The notes under the pieces are model-generated. The model saw only the letters and a program-made list of their open reading frames with translations. It searched no databases and was not told where the DNA came from. DNA of 64,000 nucleotides, from positions 6,510,001 through 6,574,000 of the forward strand of contig NZ_CP054932.1 of assembly GCF_013364275.1 (NCBI RefSeq), read 5' to 3'. Origin of the DNA: Actinomadura sp. NAK00032 (lineage in GTDB: Bacteria > Actinomycetota > Actinomycetes > Streptosporangiales > Streptosporangiaceae). How positions within the stretch are numbered: the first letter of the stretch is position 1; the number at the start of each line of letters is the position of its first letter. This document shows positions 15,686 to 22,660 of the stretch, in pieces. The translations under genes were made by a program, and so were the position numbers.

Positions 15686-16575
15686 TACTTAATGGCCCCT
15701 GCCGTAAGTCCGCGCGAGAGAGTGCGCTGGAAGATGAGGAAGAAGACGACGGTCGGGAGGAGGCCGAGCAGCGACGCGGCGCTGGACATGGTGGCGTCCA
15801 TGAGGCGCTGCCCCTGCAGCACGCCGAGCGCGACCGAGACCGTCTGGTTCTCGTTGGAGATCAGGAAGGTCATGGGGATCAGGAACTCGTTCCAGGTCCA
15901 CACGAAGAAGAAGACGAGCAGCACCGACAGCGTCGGGCGCACCACCGGGACGACCACGCGCCAGAGGATCTGCCAGCGGCCCGCGCCGTCGATCCGGGCG
16001 GCCTCCAGCAGCGGGCGCGGGAACGCCGACAGCACCGACGACAGCAGGTAGGTGCCGAACGCCGCCTGGATCACCGTGAACACGATGATCACGCTGAGCT
16101 TGGTGTCGTACAGGCCGACCTGCTTGGACAGGTAGTACAGCGGGTAGACGAGCGCCTCCTGCGGCACCGTGTTCGCCATGAGCAGCAGGACCAGGACCCA
16201 CATCCGGCCCTTGATGCGGCCGATGCCGAGCGCGTAGGCGTTCAGCACCGACAGCAGGACGGCGAGGACGGCGACGGAGCCGCTGATCAGCACGCTGTTG
16301 AGCAGGACGTTCCCGAAGTCGGTGCGCTCCCAGAACGCGCGGACGGCGTCCAGGTTGATGCCGTCCGGCGGCGACAGCGGCCCCGATGAGGAGTACTCCT
16401 GCGGCGTCTTCAGCGCGTTGAAGACCACCACGACGAACGGGATCAGCATGATGCCGGCGAAGGCGGTCAGCGCCACCAGCACCGCGTAGGCGGACGGCCC
16501 CCTGCGGCGGCGGTGCCCGGTGCCCCGGGTGCCGCGCGGCGGCGCCCCGGCCTTCTTGGTCAGAGTCGCGGTCAC
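15685..16575 (-). CDS. Sugar ABC transporter permease (MalG type)
   Basis: This 296-residue inner-membrane permease has about six transmembrane helices and the EAA loop (EAARIDGAGRWQILWRVVVP) that contacts the ATPase. The family is the carbohydrate uptake transporter-1 (CUT1) group. The start is GTG at 16575, overlapping the stop codon of the preceding permease as GTGA. A stretch of about 30 basic and Gly/Pro-rich residues precedes the first helix (RGTRGTGHRRRRG). It pairs with the MalF-type protein encoded just upstream. Confidence 0.95.
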   Translation of the reverse strand: MTATLTKKAGAPPRGTRGTGHRRRRGPSAYAVLVALTAFAGIMLIPFVVVVFNALKTPQEYSSSGPLSPPDGINLDAVRAFWERTDFGNVLLNSVLISGSVAVLAVLLSVLNAYALGIGRIKGRMWVLVLLLMANTVPQEALVYPLYYLSKQVGLYDTKLSVIIVFTVIQAAFGTYLLSSVLSAFPRPLLEAARIDGAGRWQILWRVVVPVVRPTLSVLLVFFFVWTWNEFLIPMTFLISNENQTVSVALGVLQGQRLMDATMSSAASLLGLLPTVVFFLIFQRTLSRGLTAGAIK

Positions 16576-17486
16576 CGCTCTTCCCCCAGTTCACGTGACT
16601 GCATGCGCAGGAAGACCACGGTCAGCGCGACGATAACGAGCGTGAGGACGGTCGCGATCGCCGAGCCGTAGCCCACCTCCGACTTCTCGAAGAAGTGGAC
16701 CCAGGAGTAGTACGCGGGCACGTTGGTCGCGCCGCCCGGGCCGCCCTTGGTGAGCACGAAGATCTGCGAGAACGCCTTCAGCGCGGCGATCGTCGTCCAG
16801 AGCAGCACCACGAAGATCTCCGGCCGGATCTGCGGGATCGTGATGTGCCAGAAGCGGCGCAGCCAGGTGGCGCCGTCGATCTCCGCCGCCTCGTACAGCG
16901 ACGGGTCGACCCGCTGCAGGCCCGACATGAAGATGACCAGCGGGAACCCGATCTGGATCCACACCATCACGCCGAGGACGCTCCACAGCGCGGTCGCCGG
17001 GTCGCCCAGCCAGTCGTGCGCGAGGGAGCCGAGGCCGACCGCGTCCAGCAGCGCGTTCACCGCGCCGTTCTCGGGGGCCAGCAGCCAGCTCCACACGACG
17101 CCCGCGATGACGATGGGCAGGACCTGCGGCAGGTAGACGCAGGCGCGCAGGACGCTCGCGGTCCGCGCCCCGAAGTGCCGGTCGATCAGGTCGGTCAGGG
17201 CCGAGGCCAGCACCAGCCCGATCAGCGTCGGGACGACCGCCATCCCGAGGATCACGAGCGCGTTGTGCCCGAAGGACGCCCAGAAGTCGGCGTCCCGGAC
17301 CAGCTCCCGGTAGTTGGCGAGCCCGACCCACTTCGGGGTGCCGACGCCCGTCCACTCGGTGAAGCTCGTCCCGATGTTCATCAGGAACGGCACGCCGATG
17401 ACGGCGGTGAAGAGGAGCAGGCCGGGGAGCAGGTAGGGCACGTAGCCCCACTGCTCCCGCCACCGGCCGCGGCCCTGCGCCGTCAC
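16572..17486 (-). CDS. Sugar ABC transporter permease (MalF type)
   Basis: This 304-residue permease begins at a GTG at 17486 that overlaps the TGA of the binding-protein gene. The open frame runs further upstream, but that part is antisense-like overlap with the binding protein and not real. It has a first helix (VPYLLPGLLLFTAVIGVPFL), the FTEWTG segment common to CUT1 permeases, and the EAA loop EAAEIDGATWLRRFWHITIP. With the MalG-type permease it would form the membrane channel. No ATPase gene is present in this operon. Confidence 0.95.
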   Translation of the reverse strand: MTAQGRGRWREQWGYVPYLLPGLLLFTAVIGVPFLMNIGTSFTEWTGVGTPKWVGLANYRELVRDADFWASFGHNALVILGMAVVPTLIGLVLASALTDLIDRHFGARTASVLRACVYLPQVLPIVIAGVVWSWLLAPENGAVNALLDAVGLGSLAHDWLGDPATALWSVLGVMVWIQIGFPLVIFMSGLQRVDPSLYEAAEIDGATWLRRFWHITIPQIRPEIFVVLLWTTIAALKAFSQIFVLTKGGPGGATNVPAYYSWVHFFEKSEVGYGSAIATVLTLVIVALTVVFLRMQSRELGEER

Positions 17487-18769
17487 TTCGGCAGACCATC
17501 CTCGTAGGACTTCTGGACGCCGTCCAGGGCCTTGCTCGGCGACTCGCCGTTCATGAGTTTCTGCGTCTGGGACACCCACACGTCGTAGAAGCCGGCGACG
17601 GGCCAGTCCGGGTAGTAGGCGAGGCCGTCGGACCGCGCGAGGCCGTTGAAGTCGTCGATGAGCTTCTTGGCCTTCGGCTCGGTGATCGCGGACGGGTCGG
17701 CCGCGACCGGGATGCCGCCCGCGTTGCCGAGGATGTTCTGCACCTTCTTCTTCATCGTGATGTCGATGAAGTCGTAGGCGAGCTGCTTGTTCTCCGAGCC
17801 CTTCGGGACGACCCACAGGTTGCCGCCGGAGCCGAGCGTCATCTTCGCGCCGGGCCACACGGCGGTCTCCCAGTCGAACTTGGCCTCGGCGGCGACGCGG
17901 CCGAACCACCAGCTGCCGGAGAACATCATCGGGAACTTGCCGCTCATGAAGGCGACGCCCGCGTCCTCGGCCTTGAGGCTGACGGAGTTCTTGGCGATGT
18001 AGCCCTTCTTCACCCAGTCGGCGAAGGTGGTGGCCCCGGCGGTCCAGGCGGCGTCGTGGAAGTCGACCTTGCCGGTGTAGCGCTGGTAGGCGTCCACCCA
18101 GCTCTTGTCGGCCTTGTCCAGGGCGAGCTGGTAGACGAACTGGTGGGCCATGTACTCGGCGCCCGCGTTGGTCAGCGGTGTGACGCCCTTCGCGACGAAC
18201 TTGTCCATCGCTGCGGTGAGTTCGGCGAACGTCGTCGGGATCTCGACCCCGTTCTTCTTGAACAGGTCCTTGTTGTAGTAAACCTGGACATACTCGGCGT
18301 AGTTGGGGACGCCGAACCACTTGTCGCCGCCCATCGTGCCCTTGGCGTCGTACTTGGCGGTGACCTGGACGTTGGGGCTGATCAGCTTGTCCCAGCCGCG
18401 CTTGGTGACCTCGGGCGTGAGGTCGGTGAGCAGGCCCTGCTTGGAGAGGAGGCCGGCGGTCGCGTTGCCCTTGTTGTACTCCATCAGGTCCGGGGCGTCC
18501 TTGGAGTTCAGGACCATCGGCGCGGTCTTCTGGATCTGCTCGAAGCCCTTCTCCTCGAACGTCACCTTGACGCCGGGGTGCGTGGCCTCGAACTCCTTGA
18601 TGGCCTCGTTCCACGCCTTGCCCATGGCGCTGTCCGGGGCCTCGTAATGCCAGAGCTTCAACTCCTTGCCGCCGGAGCCGCCGTCGTCGTCACCGCCGCA
18701 CGCGGTGAGCGACAGCGCCGCCGCGGCAAGGGCGGCGAGCACCGCCGCGCTCCTGCCTGCCTTGAACAT
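17483..18769 (-). CDS. Sugar ABC transporter substrate-binding lipoprotein
   Basis: This 428-residue extracellular binding protein has a type II signal peptide with the lipobox LTAC, placing the lipidated Cys at residue 24, followed by a flexible GGDDDGGSGG spacer. The body matches CUT1 solute-binding proteins (KLWHYEAPDSAMGKAWNEAIKEFEATHPGVKV, MVLNSKDAPDLMEYNKG, and FMSGKFPMMFSGSWW). GGAGG stands 6 nt before the ATG. It is the first gene of the operon, so the two palindromes upstream (18835 and 18940) would control the whole locus. The ligand is inferred to be a xylosylated or plain cello-oligosaccharide. Confidence 0.95.
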   Translation of the reverse strand: MFKAGRSAAVLAALAAAALSLTACGGDDDGGSGGKELKLWHYEAPDSAMGKAWNEAIKEFEATHPGVKVTFEEKGFEQIQKTAPMVLNSKDAPDLMEYNKGNATAGLLSKQGLLTDLTPEVTKRGWDKLISPNVQVTAKYDAKGTMGGDKWFGVPNYAEYVQVYYNKDLFKKNGVEIPTTFAELTAAMDKFVAKGVTPLTNAGAEYMAHQFVYQLALDKADKSWVDAYQRYTGKVDFHDAAWTAGATTFADWVKKGYIAKNSVSLKAEDAGVAFMSGKFPMMFSGSWWFGRVAAEAKFDWETAVWPGAKMTLGSGGNLWVVPKGSENKQLAYDFIDITMKKKVQNILGNAGGIPVAADPSAITEPKAKKLIDDFNGLARSDGLAYYPDWPVAGFYDVWVSQTQKLMNGESPSKALDGVQKSYEDGLPK

Positions 18770-18834
18770 GGGAATCCTCCGGGGGGTGGGATGCCGGCGG
18801 GGGCCGGGTCCGGGCCGAGTCGAGCGTCGATGTG

Positions 18835-18848
18835 TCGAAGCGCTTCGA
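18835..18848. promoter_or_regulatory. LacI-type operator, copy 2 (TCGAAGCGCTTCGA)
   Basis: This perfect 14-bp palindrome lies 65 bp upstream of the binding-protein start codon. It is identical to the one before the GH3 gene at 9714-9727, including the TG flank. It is the probable site through which the operon's own LacI regulator represses transcription. Confidence 0.82.
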
Positions 18849-18939
18849 TTGCCGGGATGCTAAGCCCTCGGCGCGGACGGACACAATAGGTCGCCGGTCC
18901 TCAATTCGGCCGGATACGGCGTGACCTGCGGGAACATTC

Positions 18940-18953
18940 TGGGAGCGCTCCCA
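18940..18953. promoter_or_regulatory. CebR-type box (TGGGAGCGCTCCCA)
   Basis: This perfect palindrome equals the consensus of CebR, the Streptomyces cellobiose repressor. It lies 170 bp upstream of the binding-protein gene and 10 bp beyond the stop codon of the kinase gene. A CebR-like regulator is encoded at 670-1680. The distance from the start codon is larger than for typical repressor sites, so it may act on a distal promoter or by looping. Confidence 0.75.
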
Positions 18954-18963
18954 TGAGCAGCGC

Positions 18964-20304
18964 TCAGCCGCCGCACTCGCCGCCGTTGAGGGTGAACCGG
19001 GCGGGCGCCGCGTTGCCGCCGTCCCGGCGGCCGATGAACCCGAACTCGGCCGTGCCGTCCGGCGGGATCGAACGGTTCCAGTCCGCCGCCGTCACCGTGA
19101 CGGACGGGCCGTCCTGCACCTGGCTGCCGTTCCACAGCTGCGTGATCGCCTGGCCGTCGGGGAACGCGAAGCCGAGCCGCCAGCCGTCGATGGCGCCGTC
19201 CCCCAGGTTCGTGATGCGCACGGTCGCCTGGAAGCCCTGCGGCCAGGTGCCGTCCACCCGGTAGGACACCGAGCACGCGGCGGCCGCCGGGCGGGACGGG
19301 CCGGTGGACGGCGACGCGGCGCTCTCGCGGGACGAGTCGGGCGCGAGCGCCGCCAGCAGCACGGCGACCAGGGCGATCCCGCCCGCCACGGCCCCGGCGA
19401 TGATGAGCGGCTTGCGCGCGGACGCCCCCGCCGGAGGGTCGCCGGCGGGCGGCTCGTCCAGCACCCGGGTCGGCTGCCGGGGCACGGTGTCGCCGGACGG
19501 GGACGGCGGCGGCGCCTCCGGAACCCGCGCCAGTTGGACGCCCGACGCCGCGGCCAGGACGTGCGCCGCCTCCTTCGCGGTGGGACGGGCTCCGGGATCG
19601 TCGCCGAGGCAGTCGCGCGCGAGGGCGCCGACCTCGCCGGGGACCGCCGAGGCTCCGCGCAGGCACTCGTTCAGGACGACGCCCAGCGAGTAGATGTCGG
19701 CGGCCGGGGTCGGGGCGGCCCCGCGCAGGAGTTCGGGCGCGACGTAGGCGGGCGTGCCGAGGACCGGGCCGCCCGCCGTGGACGGGCCGGTGAACGCGAT
19801 GCCGAAGTCCAGGACCTTGACGCCGACCGGCGTGAGGAACACGTTCGCGGGCTTGATGTCGCGGTGGACGACGCCGGCGGCGTGGGCGGCGGCCAGCGCG
19901 TCGGCGACGCGCGCGCAGATCCCGGCGGCCTCCCGCCAGGGCAGCGGGCCGCGTGCCAGCCGCGCCGCCAGGGTCTCCCCGTCCAGCAGCTCCATGACCA
20001 CGTAGGGGATGCGGCCGGTCCGACCGGGCGGGCCGCCGGAACCCTCCGGGCCGGTCTCGTGCTCGCCGTAGTCGTAGACGCCCGTGATGCTGGGGTGGGT
20101 GAGGCCCGCCGCGGCCTTCGCCTCCCGGCGGAGCCGCCGCGTGAACTCCTCGGGCCGACCCTCATTGGGCACCTTGACGGCGACGGCGCGGTCGAGCACC
20201 AGGTCGACGGCGCGCCAGACGGTCGCCATGCCGCCGGCGCCGACGGGGTGGTCGAGGCGGTAGCGCTCCCCCAGGCGGTCGCCCGGGGCGACGGTCTCGG
20301 GCAT
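18964..20304 (-). CDS. Transmembrane Ser/Thr kinase with extracellular cellulose-binding (CBM2) domain
   Basis: This 446-residue protein has a Hanks-type kinase domain at about residues 14-265: the Gly-rich loop VGAGGMATVW, Lys in AVAVKVP, catalytic HRDIKPANV, DFG in VLDFGIAF, and APELLRG. A Pro-rich linker follows, then one transmembrane helix near residues 300-320 (PLIIAGAVAGGIALVAVLLA). The extracytoplasmic tail (about 345-446) is a CBM2-like beta-sandwich: two terminal cysteines (ACSVSY...GGECGG), WPQGFQATVRITN, and exposed-type Trp in DGWRLGF, LWNGS and DWNRS. This would allow direct contact with cellulose or related glucans. It lies next to the glucan uptake operon but on its own transcript. 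Confidence 0.9.
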   Translation of the reverse strand: MPETVAPGDRLGERYRLDHPVGAGGMATVWRAVDLVLDRAVAVKVPNEGRPEEFTRRLRREAKAAAGLTHPSITGVYDYGEHETGPEGSGGPPGRTGRIPYVVMELLDGETLAARLARGPLPWREAAGICARVADALAAAHAAGVVHRDIKPANVFLTPVGVKVLDFGIAFTGPSTAGGPVLGTPAYVAPELLRGAAPTPAADIYSLGVVLNECLRGASAVPGEVGALARDCLGDDPGARPTAKEAAHVLAAASGVQLARVPEAPPPSPSGDTVPRQPTRVLDEPPAGDPPAGASARKPLIIAGAVAGGIALVAVLLAALAPDSSRESAASPSTGPSRPAAAACSVSYRVDGTWPQGFQATVRITNLGDGAIDGWRLGFAFPDGQAITQLWNGSQVQDGPSVTVTAADWNRSIPPDGTAEFGFIGRRDGGNAAPARFTLNGGECGG

Positions 20305-20343
20305 GGGGGAAGCTTATGCCGGGTTCAGGGCACCGGGTGCGGT

Positions 20344-21135
20344 TCAGGGCACGAGGTACCGGCTGTCGCGGGCGTCGGTGATCGCCATGTGGCCGGGCGC
20401 GTGCCCGATGGCGAGCTTGGGCCGGGATGCCATCACCGCCGCCTGCGGGGTCACGCCGCACGCCCAGAACACCGGGATCTCGTCCACCCGGATCTCGACC
20501 GGGTCGCCGAAGTCGGGCGCGTCCAGGTCGTCGATGCCGAGTTCGACCGGATCGCCCACGTGCACGGGCGCGCCGTGGACGGACGGGTACCGCGCCGTCA
20601 CCCGGACGGCGTCGGCGACCTGCGCGGCCGGGACGGGGCGCATCGAGACGACGAGCGGCCCGCCGAACTCCCCGGCGCGGCGGCACATCCGGTTCGTCCG
20701 GTACATCGGGACGTTGCGGTTCTGCTCGATGTGCCGGACGGGGACGCCCGCCTCGCGGAGCGCGTCCTCGAAGGTGAAGCTGCAGCCGATGAGGAACGAG
20801 ACGAGGTCGTCGCGCCAGTACCCGGTCACGTCGGTGACCTCGGCGACCGGTTCACCGTGCTCGTAGACGACGTAGCCGAGCAGGTCGGTGCGCAGGTCGC
20901 CGGCGAACAGCCCGGCCGAGGTCGCGCCGGGCTCGGTGACGTCGAGCACCGGGCACGGCTTGGGGTTGCGCTGCGCGAACAGCAGCAGGTCGTAGGCGTC
21001 CGCGCGGGGCACGCTGATCAGGTTCGCCTGCGTCCAGCCGGCGCACCAGCCGGAGGTGGGGACGCGCAGTCCGGCCCGGAACAGCGCCCTGGCCTGGTCC
21101 GGGCTGAGCGCGCCCGGGTCGAGCGGTGCGGTCAT
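20344..21135 (-). CDS. DUF1445 putative hydro-lyase (YcsI / D-glutamate cyclase-like)
   Basis: This 263-residue protein matches the YcsI/DUF1445 family, annotated as putative hydro-lyases and related to D-glutamate cyclase. Typical parts are LSPDQARALFRAG, PTSGWCAGWTQANL, LGYVVYEHG (with the gene's RTDLL before it), and CSFTFEDALREAGVPVRHIEQ. Its ATG overlaps the TGA of pxpC as ATGA. In B. subtilis ycsI is part of the ycsFGI-kipIAR cluster, and this gene sits in the same kind of group. A role in converting 5-oxoproline-related compounds is likely but the reaction is not shown by the sequence. Confidence 0.88.
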   Translation of the reverse strand: MTAPLDPGALSPDQARALFRAGLRVPTSGWCAGWTQANLISVPRADAYDLLLFAQRNPKPCPVLDVTEPGATSAGLFAGDLRTDLLGYVVYEHGEPVAEVTDVTGYWRDDLVSFLIGCSFTFEDALREAGVPVRHIEQNRNVPMYRTNRMCRRAGEFGGPLVVSMRPVPAAQVADAVRVTARYPSVHGAPVHVGDPVELGIDDLDAPDFGDPVEIRVDEIPVFWACGVTPQAAVMASRPKLAIGHAPGHMAITDARDSRYLVP

Positions 21136-22052
21136 GGTCGGTCCTTTCCGAGGTGCGGTGCTCCGAGGTGCGGTGCTCCGAGGTGCGGGACGGGATGCGG
21201 CCGGAAGCGGAGCCGCTGCCCGGGGCGGATCTGGGCGGCGCGCCCGATGTCGGCGGACGCGACCACCGCGATGACGGGATACCCGCCGGTGAGCGGGTGG
21301 TCGGCGAGGAACAGCACAGGCCGCCCGGACGGCGGGACCTGCAGCGCCCCGGTGACCGTCCCCTCGCTGGGCAGCTCGCCGCGTCCGGCGCGGGGCAGGC
21401 CGGGCCCGTCGAGGCGCATGCCCACGCGGTCGATGTCGCTGGTGGCGGTGTAGGCGGCGGTGAAGAGCACGTCGAGCGCGCCGGGGGCGAACCAGTCGGC
21501 GCGCGGGCCGGGGACGGCGCGCAGCTCGACGTCGCCCGTGGCGGGCGGGCGGACGGGCAGGACGTCCAGCAGCGGCGCCTCGCGAGGCGGCGGGCCGACG
21601 GGCAGCAGGTCGCCGGGCTTGAGCGGGGCGGGGCCGAGGCCGGCGAGGGTGTCGGTGGCGCGGGACCCGAGGACGGGCGGGACGGCGATCCCGCCGCGCA
21701 CCGCCAGGTAGCTGCGCAGCCCGGCGGGCGGGGCGCCCATCCGGAGTTCGGCGCCGTCGGGCAGGTGGAGCACCGTGTAGGGCGCTTCGGGGCGGCCGTC
21801 CACCAGCAGCGGGGCGGGCGCTCCGGTGACGGCGGCGAAGACCCCGCCCCGGCAGCGGACGCGCAGCCCGCCGAGGGTGACCTCGATCGCCGCCGCGCCG
21901 CCGGGGTTGCCGACTGCGCGGTTGGCGAGGCGCAGGGAAACCGGGTCCGCGGCGCCCGACACCCCCACGCCGAGCGCCGCGTGACCCGGTCGGCCCATGT
22001 CCTGGACTGTCGCCAGGGGCCCTGTGTCGAGAACGTCCAGGCCGCGCTTCAT
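21132..22052 (-). CDS. pxpC: 5-oxoprolinase subunit C (KipA-like)
   Basis: This 306-residue protein is the PxpC/KipA (allophanate hydrolase subunit 2-like) component of the prokaryotic ATP-dependent 5-oxoprolinase. Evidence includes the N-terminal LATVQDMGRPGHAALGVGVSGAADP, RLANRAVGNP, LAVRGGIAVPPVLGSRATDTLAG, and LPSEGTVTGALQVPPSGRPVLFLADHPLTGGYPVI. It is coupled by ATGA overlaps to pxpB upstream and to the DUF1445 gene downstream. The last residues consist of a tandem HLGAP repeat encoded by a 15-bp DNA repeat at 21149-21188, which is not a normal family feature. PxpA, which completes the enzyme, is not in the window. Confidence 0.92.
   Translation of the reverse strand: MKRGLDVLDTGPLATVQDMGRPGHAALGVGVSGAADPVSLRLANRAVGNPGGAAAIEVTLGGLRVRCRGGVFAAVTGAPAPLLVDGRPEAPYTVLHLPDGAELRMGAPPAGLRSYLAVRGGIAVPPVLGSRATDTLAGLGPAPLKPGDLLPVGPPPREAPLLDVLPVRPPATGDVELRAVPGPRADWFAPGALDVLFTAAYTATSDIDRVGMRLDGPGLPRAGRGELPSEGTVTGALQVPPSGRPVLFLADHPLTGGYPVIAVVASADIGRAAQIRPGQRLRFRPHPVPHLGAPHLGAPHLGKDRP
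21149..21188. repeat. 15-bp tandem repeat in the 3' end of pxpC
   Basis: Two full copies of CGAGGTGCGGTGCTC and ten bases of a third are arranged in tandem. They encode HLGAP units near the PxpC C-terminus. The unit is a multiple of three, so gain or loss of copies would change tail length without a frameshift. Confidence 0.9.
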
Positions 22053-22657
22053 GGTTCCCGCGCGACGAAGCGGACCGAGATTCCGGGGCGGAGCAGGGCG
22101 GGCGGGTCGCGGTCCAGGTCCCAGAGGACGGCCTCCGTGCGCCCGATGAGCTGCCAGCCGCCCGGCGATTCGGCGGGGTAGACCCCGCTGAACCGCCCGG
22201 CGAGGCCGACCGCGCCCGCCGGGACGCGGACGCGGGGCACGGCGCGGCGCGGGACGTCCAGCCGCGGGTCGCCGCCCTCCAGGTACCCGAAGCCGGGCGC
22301 GAACCCGGTGAACGCGACCCGCCACGGGGTGCCGGTGTGCGCGGCGACGACCTCGGCCGGGGTGAGGCCGGTGCGGCCGGCGACCTCGGCGAGGTCCGCG
22401 CCGTCGTAGACGACGGGGATCTCGACGGCCCCGGCGCCGCCGCCCGCCGGGGCCGGCCGGACGGCGCGCACGGCGGCGGCGACCGCGGCCGGGTCGGCGG
22501 ACGGGTCGAGCGGCAGCGTCAGCGTGCGGGCCGCCGGGACGACGTCGGCGACGCCGGGCGGCGGGGACGCGGCGAGCGCCGCGTACAGGCCCAGCATGGC
22601 CGCGAGGTCCGGCAGTTCGACCAGCAGCGCGGCGTCGCCGCTCGGGATGATCCGCAC
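22049..22657 (-). CDS. pxpB: 5-oxoprolinase subunit B (KipI-like)
   Basis: This 202-residue protein is the PxpB/KipI (allophanate hydrolase subunit 1-like) component. The start MRIIPSGDAALLVEL, the central VYDGADLAEVAGRTGLTPAEVVAAHTG and the signature FTGFAPGFGYLEGGDPRL followed by PRRAVPRVRVPAGAVGLAG are characteristic. The start codon is a GTG at 22657, 3 nt after the TGA of the upstream transporter. Four-base overlap with pxpC suggests a stoichiometric B-C complex, as known for this enzyme. Confidence 0.93.
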   Translation of the reverse strand: MRIIPSGDAALLVELPDLAAMLGLYAALAASPPPGVADVVPAARTLTLPLDPSADPAAVAAAVRAVRPAPAGGGAGAVEIPVVYDGADLAEVAGRTGLTPAEVVAAHTGTPWRVAFTGFAPGFGYLEGGDPRLDVPRRAVPRVRVPAGAVGLAGRFSGVYPAESPGGWQLIGRTEAVLWDLDRDPPALLRPGISVRFVAREP

Positions 22658-22660
22658 CCG

